From Micromonospora cathayae (GTDB lineage: Bacteria; Actinomycetota; Actinomycetes; Mycobacteriales; Micromonosporaceae), in contig NZ_CP118615.1 in assembly GCF_028993575.1 (NCBI RefSeq), positions 5,175,001 through 5,239,000 on the forward strand: DNA of 64,000 bases, given 5' to 3'. Below the pieces are notes generated by a model. It had not been told where the DNA came from and ran no database searches. It saw nothing but the letters and a program-made list of their open reading frames with translations. Shown in pieces: positions 61,108-64,000 of the stretch (positions are counted from its first letter, which is position 1; every line of letters starts with the position of its first letter). Position numbers and translations under genes: made by a program.

Positions 61108-62103
61108 TCACTTCTTGCGGATACCGACGAGACGTTGGAGCAGGATGAACGCGAACAGCAGGCCCCCGATGACGATCTTGGTCCACCAGGAGTTGAGGCT
61201 GCCGTCGAACGTGATCAGCGTCTGGATCACACCGAGCACGAGGACGCCGAGCACCGTCCCGAACACGTACCCGGAGCCGCCGGTGAGCAGGGTGCCGCCG
61301 ATGACGACCGCGGCGATCACGTCCAGTTCCATGCCGACGGCGATCAACGGCGCGCCGGAGAGCGTGTAGAAGGACAGCAGGATGCCGCCGATCGCCGCGC
61401 AGAGGCCGCTGATGGTGTAGACGGCGATCTTCGTACGCCCCACCGGCAGCCCCATCAGCAGCGCCGACTGCGGGTTGCCGCCGATGGCGTACACGTTGCG
61501 CCCGAGCCGGGTGTACGCCAGCGTGTACGCCGCCACCAGCACCACGGCGAGCGCGATCAGCACGCTGTACGTCACGAAGCTGTCGCCGATCCGGATGCGC
61601 TCCTGGGCCACCCCGGTCCAGAACCCGTCGGTGATCGGGACGGACTTCGCGCTGATCCAGGTGCACATGCCCCGGGCGAAGAACATCCCGGCCAGGGTGA
61701 CGATGAACGGCTGGATGTCGAAGAAGTGGATCACACAGCCCATCGCGAAGCCGAGGGTCGGGCCGATCAGCAGGGCGATCACCAGCACCAGCGCCGGGTG
61801 CAGGCCGTTGCCCAGCAGGGACGCCGACACCATGGCGGTCATCGCCACCACCGAACCGACCGACAGGTCGATCCCGCCGGTGAGGATCACGAAGGTCATG
61901 CCGACCGCGACCACCAGCAGGAAGCCGTTGTCGATGAGGACGTTGAAGACGACCTGCGGGCCGGAGAACGCCCGGTACTGCGAGACGCCGATGCCGTACA
62001 TGACCAGCAGCAGGGCCAGGGTCGCCAGCACCGGTACGTGCCGCTGCGGCACCCGCCACCAGGGCGCCCGGCCGGCGGGTACGGCCAGTTGGTTCGTGGT
62101 CAT
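61108..62103 (-). CDS. yjfF: Sugar ABC permease, YjfF-like
   Basis: A 331-aa permease of the RbsC/BPD_transp_2 family with about 9 helices. [27 protein letters not shown] is the family core and [18 protein letters not shown] the coupling region. It overlaps the YtfT-like gene by 4 bp. YtfT/YjfF/YtfR/YtfQ systems import furanose sugars; next to araA, an arabinofuranose role is likely. Confidence 0.9.
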   Translation of the reverse strand: MTTNQLAVPAGRAPWWRVPQRHVPVLATLALLLVMYGIGVSQYRAFSGPQVVFNVLIDNGFLLVVAVGMTFVILTGGIDLSVGSVVAMTAMVSASLLGNGLHPALVLVIALLIGPTLGFAMGCVIHFFDIQPFIVTLAGMFFARGMCTWISAKSVPITDGFWTGVAQERIRIGDSFVTYSVLIALAVVLVAAYTLAYTRLGRNVYAIGGNPQSALLMGLPVGRTKIAVYTISGLCAAIGGILLSFYTLSGAPLIAVGMELDVIAAVVIGGTLLTGGSGYVFGTVLGVLVLGVIQTLITFDGSLNSWWTKIVIGGLLFAFILLQRLVGIRKK

Positions 62104-63164
62104 GCCGGGACCTGCTCCTTCTGCTGCACGTCGGACGCCGACGGGGGCGCCGCGGGTGGGGACGACCGGCGGCGGAACCGCGCCCGGAACGCCGGGGCCT
62201 GGATGAGACAGACCGCGATCACCACCACCGCCTTGAACAGCAGGGCGGTCTGCGGGTCGATGTTCATCGCGTACACCGAGGTGGTCAGGGTCTGGATGAT
62301 CAGCGCGCCGACGATGGTGCCGCCGAGGTAGAACCGGCCGCCGGCCAGGGCGGTGCCACCGATGACCACGGCCAGGATGGCGTCCAGCTCCACCCACAGG
62401 CCGGCGGAGTTGCCGTCGGCGCTGGAGACGTTCGCGGTCATCATGAACCCGGCGATGGCCGCGCAGGCCGCGCTGACCACGTACACCAGGAAGGTGATCC
62501 GCCGGGACCGGACGCCGGCCAGCCGGCTGGCCTCGGCGTTGCCGCCGACCGCCTCGATGATCATGCCGAGCGCGGTCCGCCGGGTCAGCGCCGCCACCAG
62601 CAGGGTCACCGCGAGCGCGACGACGATGGCGAACGGCAGGGTGAACAGGTGCCCCACCCCGATCGTCTTGTACGGCCCGCTGTTGATGGTGATGATCTGG
62701 CCCTCGGTGATCAGCTGGGCCAGGCCGCGGCCGGCGACCATGAGGATCAGCGTGGCGATGATGGGTTGGATGCCGATCACCGCGACCAGGACGCCGTTCC
62801 ACGCGCCGAGCAGCAGGGCCACCCCGAACGCCAGCACCAGCGCGGTGAGCACCGTGGGGACGCTGTTCTGGTCGGGCTGCTCGCTGATGTACAGGCAGGC
62901 CACGGCGCCGCTGACCGCGACCACCGACCCCACCGACAGGTCGATGCCGCCGGTGGCGATCACCAGGGACATGCCGAGGGCGACCAGGATCAGCGGGGCG
63001 CTGAGCCGGACGATGTCGATCAGGCTGCCGTACAGGTGTCCGTTGGTGAGTTCGACGGACAGGAAGCTGGGCCGGTAGACGGTGTTCGCCACCAGCAGCG
63101 CCAGCAGCACGACGATCGGCCAGAACAGCCGGTGGCCGGTGAGGCGGGTCCGTACCGTGCTCAT
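62100..63164 (-). CDS. ytfT: Sugar ABC permease, YtfT-like
   Basis: A 354-aa permease similar to the YjfF-like partner. [33 protein letters not shown] and [21 protein letters not shown] are the RbsC-type motifs. The C-terminal ~25 residues ([21 protein letters not shown]) are unstructured. Overlaps with both neighbours (ATGA) indicate a tight heteropermease pair. Confidence 0.9.
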   Translation of the reverse strand: MSTVRTRLTGHRLFWPIVVLLALLVANTVYRPSFLSVELTNGHLYGSLIDIVRLSAPLILVALGMSLVIATGGIDLSVGSVVAVSGAVACLYISEQPDQNSVPTVLTALVLAFGVALLLGAWNGVLVAVIGIQPIIATLILMVAGRGLAQLITEGQIITINSGPYKTIGVGHLFTLPFAIVVALAVTLLVAALTRRTALGMIIEAVGGNAEASRLAGVRSRRITFLVYVVSAACAAIAGFMMTANVSSADGNSAGLWVELDAILAVVIGGTALAGGRFYLGGTIVGALIIQTLTTSVYAMNIDPQTALLFKAVVVIAVCLIQAPAFRARFRRRSSPPAAPPSASDVQQKEQVPA

Positions 63165-64000
63165 GCCGGCACCGGTCCTTCCTGTGGGGCGCCACTGGCG
63201 ATGGCGCGCATGACACGGTCGGCGTCGAGGTCGTCGTCGTTGGCGAGCTGGGTGACCATCTGCCGGTCCCGCATCACCGCCACCTTGTGGCTGAGCCGCA
63301 GCACCTCCTCCAGCTCGGCGGAGATGAACAGCACCGCCATGCCGCCGTCGGAGAGCTGGGCCACCAGGCGCTGGATCTCGGTCTTCGCGCCGATGTCGAT
63401 GCCGCGGGTGGGTTCGTCCAGGATGAGCAGCCGGGGCTCGGTGATCAGCCAGCGGGCCAGCAGCACCTTCTGCTGGTTGCCGCCGGAGAGGTTGCGGACC
63501 GGCATCTCCGGGTCGGCCGGCCGGATGCTCAGCGCCTCGATCCACTTGCCGACCAGTTCGTCCTGGCGGCGGCGCGGCACCGGGCGCAGCCAGCCCCGGG
63601 CCGCCTGCATGGCGAGGATGATGTTCTCCCGGACCGACAGCTCCCCGACCAGGCCCTCGGTGCGGCGGTTCTCGGAACAGAACGCGATGTCCCGGTCGAT
63701 CGCGGCCACCGGGTTGCGGATCGTGACCGGCCTGCCGTCGACGGTGAGCTGGCCCCGGTCGGCCCGGTCGGCGCCGAAGAACAGCCGGGCCACCTCGGTA
63801 CGCCCCGACCCGAGCAGCCCGGCCAGCCCGACCACCTCGCCGCGGTGGATGGTGAGGTGGAACGGCGCGACCGAACCGGAGCGGCCCAGCCCGTCCGCCG
63901 CCACCACCGGGGTGCCCTGCTCGACGGCGGCCAGGTCCCGGCCGGTGGCCTCGTCGAGGCGTTCCAGGGCGTCGAGTTCCTTGCCGATCATCTTCTCCAC
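63161..64000 (-). CDS. ytfR: Sugar ABC ATP-binding protein, YtfR-like (C-terminal half, runs off window)
   Basis: Partial gene; the visible 279 residues contain the second nucleotide-binding domain of a double-NBD protein: Walker A-like GLLGSGRTEVARLFFGAD, FCSENRRTEGLVGELSV, signature NLSGGNQQKVLLARWL, Walker B LLILDEPTRGID and ISAELEEVL. The N-terminal domain, the binding-protein gene and the operon promoter are right of 64000. Confidence 0.92.
   Translation of the reverse strand: MEKMIGKELDALERLDEATGRDLAAVEQGTPVVAADGLGRSGSVAPFHLTIHRGEVVGLAGLLGSGRTEVARLFFGADRADRGQLTVDGRPVTIRNPVAAIDRDIAFCSENRRTEGLVGELSVRENIILAMQAARGWLRPVPRRRQDELVGKWIEALSIRPADPEMPVRNLSGGNQQKVLLARWLITEPRLLILDEPTRGIDIGAKTEIQRLVAQLSDGGMAVLFISAELEEVLRLSHKVAVMRDRQMVTQLANDDDLDADRVMRAIASGAPQEGPVPA

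Noticed and set aside
1..64000. tRNA, rRNA, riboswitches or insertion sequences
   Set aside because: I found no cloverleaf-like, rRNA-like or transposase-like sequence on reading both strands; small tRNA genes could still be missed by eye.

Overview
The window is chromosomal DNA of a high-GC actinomycete. Third codon positions are almost always G or C, GTG starts are common, long antisense open frames are everywhere, and genes are packed with ATGA, GTGA or TGATG overlaps. A HelR-type RNA polymerase recycling factor behind a rifamycin-associated element, a class F sortase, streptogrisin-like proteases and BchI/ChlD/CHAT cassettes point to a spore-forming filamentous genus. Micromonosporaceae is my best guess, by inference. 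I see no rRNA, tRNA, CRISPR array, insertion sequence or prophage.

Layout. 1-4136: end of a GH3 glycosidase, a LacI regulator, a GlsB-like membrane protein and a CopB-type metal ATPase. 4369-5483: a tiny signal-peptide ORF coupled to a secreted-type amidase. 5538-10962: a five-gene peptide/nickel-type ABC importer. 11164-14192: yciO and RAE-controlled helR. 14222-22959: an eight-gene minus-strand catabolic operon (GntR regulator, tripartite tricarboxylate transporter, sialidase-fold protein, DHDPS-family lyase, fucose-isomerase-like protein, FGGY kinase). 23240-26126: a coupled three-gene tryptophan 2,3-dioxygenase / PLP enzyme / methyltransferase operon. 26101-29729: a TetR pair, a RheA-like repressor flanked by two 19-bp operators, a frameshifted MFS exporter and a DUF4259 protein. 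29784-34314: a sortase and its probable CHRD substrate, a membrane Ser/Thr kinase and a serine protease. 34636-39660: a TauABC/SsuABC-type ABC operon with an internal MFS gene and a second binding-protein-fold gene without a signal peptide.

The most notable region is 39793-45594, five overlapping plus-strand genes bounded by strong hairpins: Trypco1-domain protein, BchI/MoxR-like AAA+ ATPase, ChlD-like von Willebrand A protein, CHAT caspase-like protease, and a P-loop NTPase with an N-terminal beta-rich domain. The composition is that of an NTP-dependent immune or programmed-death system.

45640-51207 (minus) holds a fused two-glycosyltransferase protein, a radical SAM enzyme and two paralogous nucleotidyltransferases, one frameshifted. 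51344-58220 is an envelope block: PAP2-kinase-LPG synthase fusion, DedA, two NodB deacetylases, a DMT transporter and an MGDG-synthase-like glycosyltransferase. 58444-64000 is an L-arabinose module: LacI regulator with a perfect palindrome, araA and a YtfT/YjfF/YtfR-type sugar importer running off the right edge.
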